Source of the DNA: Thiofaba sp039822285
Lineage (GTDB): Bacteria; Pseudomonadota; Gammaproteobacteria; Halothiobacillales; Halothiobacillaceae
Direction: 5' to 3'
Length of the DNA stretch: 64,000 bases
NCBI RefSeq assembly: GCF_039822285.1
Contig: NZ_JBAJEY010000001.1
Location: 434,001 to 498,000 of the forward strand
A model generated the notes under the pieces. It saw nothing but the letters and a program-made list of their open reading frames with translations, did not search any database and was not told the origin of the DNA. The position numbers and the translations under genes were made by a program. Shown piece after piece: positions 61,427-64,000 of the stretch (position 1 is the first letter of the stretch; every line of letters starts with the position of its first letter).

Positions 61427-64000
61427 ATGACGACGACCTATCAGGATTACGATCCGCACGAGACACAGGAATGGCTGGACGCCCTGGAGGCGGTGATCGG
61501 CTTCGAAGGCACCGACAAGGCTCAGCACCTGATCGCCGCGCTCATCGAGGCCGCCCGCAAGCACGGCATCGACACCCCCTACTCCGCCAACACCCCCTAC
61601 ATCAACACCATCCCCAAGGAAGCGCAGCCCACCTACCCCGGTGACCTCGCGCTGGAGCGCCGCCTGCGCGCCCTGATCCGCTGGAATGCGATGGCCATGG
61701 TGGTAAAGGCCAACAAGGCGCACGACGGCATCGGCGGCCACCTCGGCAGCTACGCCTCCGCCGCCACCCTCTACGAAGTGGGCTACAACCACTTCTTCAA
61801 GGGACCGGACCACCCAGACGGGGCCGACATGGTCTTCTTCCAGGGCCACGTCGCCCCGGGCATGTACGCCCGCGCCTTCCTCGAGGGCCGCCTGGATGAG
61901 GAGCACCTGGTGCACTTCCGCCAGGAGGTCGACGGCAAGGGCATCCCGTCCTACCCGCACCCGTGGACGATGCGCGACTTCTGGCAGTTCCCGACCGTCT
62001 CCATGGGCCTGGGCCCCCTGATGGCGATCTACCAGGCGCGCTTCATGAAGTACATGGACGCCCGGGGGCTCGCGCCCGAGGGCAAGCGCAAGGTGTGGGC
62101 CTACCTCGGCGATGGCGAGATGGACGAACCGGAATCCCTCGGCGCCATCGGCCTCGCCGCGCGCGAGGAACTGGACAACCTGATCTTCGTGGTCAACTGC
62201 AACCTGCAGCGCCTGGACGGCCCCGTGCGCGGCAACGGCAAGATCATCCAGGAGCTTGAGGCCCACTTCCGCGGCGCGGGCTGGAACGTGCTCAAGGTCA
62301 TCTGGGGTTCCGGCTGGGACGAGCTGCTCGCCCATGACCACTCCGGCAAGCTGGTCCAGCGCATGATGGAAGTGGTGGACGGCGAGTACCAGTCCTACAA
62401 GGGTAAGAATGGCGCCTACGTGCGCGAGCACTTCTTCGGCAAGTACCCGGAAACCCTCAAGCTCGTCGAGCACATGACCGACGACGAGATCTTCGCCCTC
62501 ACCCGCGGCGGCCACAGCCCGCGCAAGCTCTACGCCGCCTACAAGGCTGCCACCGAGAGCGTGGGCAAACCGACCGTGATCCTTGCCAAGACCATCAAGG
62601 GCTACGGCATGGGGCCGTATGGTGAGGCCTCCATGGCCATCCACCAGCAGAAGAAACTGGACCTGGACGGCCTGAAGTATTTCCGTGACCGCTTCTCCGT
62701 ACCCATCTCGGATGAGCAGCTGGAGAAGGACATCCCCTTCTACCGCCCGGCCGCGGATTCCGAGGTCATGCAGTACATGCACGCCCGCCGCACGGCCCTG
62801 GGCGGCTACCTGCCGACCCGCCGCGACGCTGCCCCGGCCGTGCCTGTGCCCCCGCTTTCCGCGTTCGACACCCTGCTGCAATCCACGGGTGATCGCGAGA
62901 TGTCGACCACCATGGCCTTCGGCCGCCTGCTCGCCGCCCTGCTGCGCGACAAGGCGCTCGGCAAGCGCGTGGTGCCGATCATCCCGGACGAGGCGCGCAC
63001 CTTCGGCCTCGAGGGCCTGTTCCGTCAGGTCGGCATCTACGACCCGGCCGGCCAGCTGTATGAGCCGATCGATGCCAACCAGGTGATGTGGTACAAGCAG
63101 GCCGCCAACGGCCAGGTGCTGGAAGAAGGCATCAACGAGGCCGGCGCCATGTCGAGCTGGATCGCCGCCGGCACCGCCTACGCCAACCATGGCGTGGCCA
63201 TGGTGCCGTTCTACATCTACTACTCCATGTTCGGCTACCAGCGGATCGGCGATCTGGCCTGGGCGGCGGGCGACATCCAGGCGCGCGGCTTCCTGATGGG
63301 CGCCACCGCCGGCCGTACCACCCTCGCGGGTGAGGGCCTGCAGCACCAGGACGGCCACAACCTGCTTGCCTTCGGCCAGATCCCGAACTGCCTCTCCTAC
63401 GACCCGACCTTCGCCTACGAACTCGCCGTCATCGTCCACGATGGCCTTAAGCGCATGGTCGAGAACCGCGAGAGCGTGTTCTATTACATCACCGTGATGA
63501 ACGAGAACTATGCCCACCCGGAGATGCCGCAAGGCGTCGAGGACGGCATCATCAAGGGCCTGTACCGCTTCCGCGCAAGCGAGGCCAAGCACACGGTCCG
63601 CGCCCAGCTGATGGGCTCCGGCACCATCCTGCGCGAGGTCATCGCCGCCGCCGAGCTGCTGGAAGCCGACTGGGGCGTGGCTGCCGACGTCTGGTCGGCC
63701 ACCAGCTTCAACCTGCTCTACCGTGACGGCATGGACTGCGAGCGCTGGAACACCCGCCACCCCGAGGCCGAGCCGCGCGTGCCCTACGTCACCCAGTGCC
63801 TGGGCGAGACCGTCGGCCCGATCATCGCCGCCACCGACTACGTGCGCGCCATCCCCGAACAGGTGCGCGCCTACCTGCCCGGCAAGCGCTACCTCACCCT
63901 GGGCACCGACGGCTTCGGCCGCTCCGACACCCGCCAGGCCCTGCGCCGTTTCTTCGAGGTGGACCGCTGGAACATCGTCGTCGCCACCCTCAAGGCCCTG
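61427..64000 (+). CDS. aceE: Pyruvate dehydrogenase E1 component, 3'-truncated by window end
   Basis: 858 codons are visible and no stop is reached. It is the homodimeric E1 of the pyruvate dehydrogenase complex (E. coli AceE is 887 residues). The start at 61427 follows GGAG by 10 bases. The thiamine-diphosphate motif appears as WAYLGDGEMDEPESLGAIGLAAREELDNLIFVVNCNLQRLDG near residues 225-268, the IKGYGMG segment near 389 and the LGTDGFGRSD segment near 825. The complex links glycolysis to acetyl-CoA; aceF would be expected downstream. Confidence 0.97.
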   Translation, partial: MTTTYQDYDPHETQEWLDALEAVIGFEGTDKAQHLIAALIEAARKHGIDTPYSANTPYINTIPKEAQPTYPGDLALERRLRALIRWNAMAMVVKANKAHDGIGGHLGSYASAATLYEVGYNHFFKGPDHPDGADMVFFQGHVAPGMYARAFLEGRLDEEHLVHFRQEVDGKGIPSYPHPWTMRDFWQFPTVSMGLGPLMAIYQARFMKYMDARGLAPEGKRKVWAYLGDGEMDEPESLGAIGLAAREELDNLIFVVNCNLQRLDGPVRGNGKIIQELEAHFRGAGWNVLKVIWGSGWDELLAHDHSGKLVQRMMEVVDGEYQSYKGKNGAYVREHFFGKYPETLKLVEHMTDDEIFALTRGGHSPRKLYAAYKAATESVGKPTVILAKTIKGYGMGPYGEASMAIHQQKKLDLDGLKYFRDRFSVPISDEQLEKDIPFYRPAADSEVMQYMHARRTALGGYLPTRRDAAPAVPVPPLSAFDTLLQSTGDREMSTTMAFGRLLAALLRDKALGKRVVPIIPDEARTFGLEGLFRQVGIYDPAGQLYEPIDANQVMWYKQAANGQVLEEGINEAGAMSSWIAAGTAYANHGVAMVPFYIYYSMFGYQRIGDLAWAAGDIQARGFLMGATAGRTTLAGEGLQHQDGHNLLAFGQIPNCLSYDPTFAYELAVIVHDGLKRMVENRESVFYYITVMNENYAHPEMPQGVEDGIIKGLYRFRASEAKHTVRAQLMGSGTILREVIAAAELLEADWGVAADVWSATSFNLLYRDGMDCERWNTRHPEAEPRVPYVTQCLGETVGPIIAATDYVRAIPEQVRAYLPGKRYLTLGTDGFGRSDTRQALRRFFEVDRWNIVVATLKAL

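Overview
This 64 kb window is a stretch of high-GC bacterial chromosome with dense, mostly housekeeping genes. The gene content points to a gammaproteobacterium: the pyrG-kdsA-eno-ftsB-ispD-ispF block, xerD next to dsbC, the acs-DUF485-actP acetate cluster, a homodimeric-type aceE, and an mtiP-hpt-nagZ cluster. The genus cannot be read with confidence. I see no rRNA, tRNA, CRISPR array, prophage or transposase gene.

Layout. 1-3400: a metalloid-related group (5'-truncated ArsP/YraQ-like permease, a Cys-tailed small protein, a thioredoxin-like protein, an ArsR regulator carrying ELCVC), then an orphan small protein and a MoeB-like E1 enzyme. 3200-8270: a minus-strand series, with an exported DsrE-like protein followed by a tightly overlapped operon (Cache-type sensor, nagZ, hypoxanthine phosphoribosyltransferase, patatin lipase, methylthioinosine phosphorylase) that couples methylthioinosine cleavage to hypoxanthine salvage. 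8290-8570: an unusual run of consecutive hairpins. 8736-14265: isoprenoid, divisome, glycolysis, Kdo and CTP genes, all on the minus strand. 14442-25155: pepA, then a membrane-glycan cluster (two PAP2 phosphatases, GT4, PIG-L deacetylase, two GT39 enzymes, GT2, a UPF0104-type membrane protein). 25137-25647: a PemK/MazF toxin-antitoxin pair. 25734-37040: valS, arfB, pirin, azoR with a divergent LysR regulator, comEC, gloB, mltD. 37215-48331: parE, cnoX, a P-type ATPase with a CaCA exchanger, dsbC, xerD, a vWA/MoxR pair. 48481-52521: acetate activation and uptake. 52618-56328: a TetR-controlled DevBCA-type ABC exporter with a clear palindromic operator. 56451-64000: hrpB, a non-coding stretch rich in DnaA-box-like sequences, gloA, argG, and aceE running off the end.

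The most unusual content is in the non-coding and repeat DNA. Two arrays of dissimilar perfect hairpins (8294-8566 and 43969-44120) share one core hairpin, and the second appears to have been inserted into a REP-like repeat. Two repeat families that normally lie between genes (a TGTAGGAGGCCCGCC REP-like palindrome and a CTCCCC...GGGGAGAGGG repeat) also occur in frame inside valS, at the comEC 3' end, and over the moeB stop codon.
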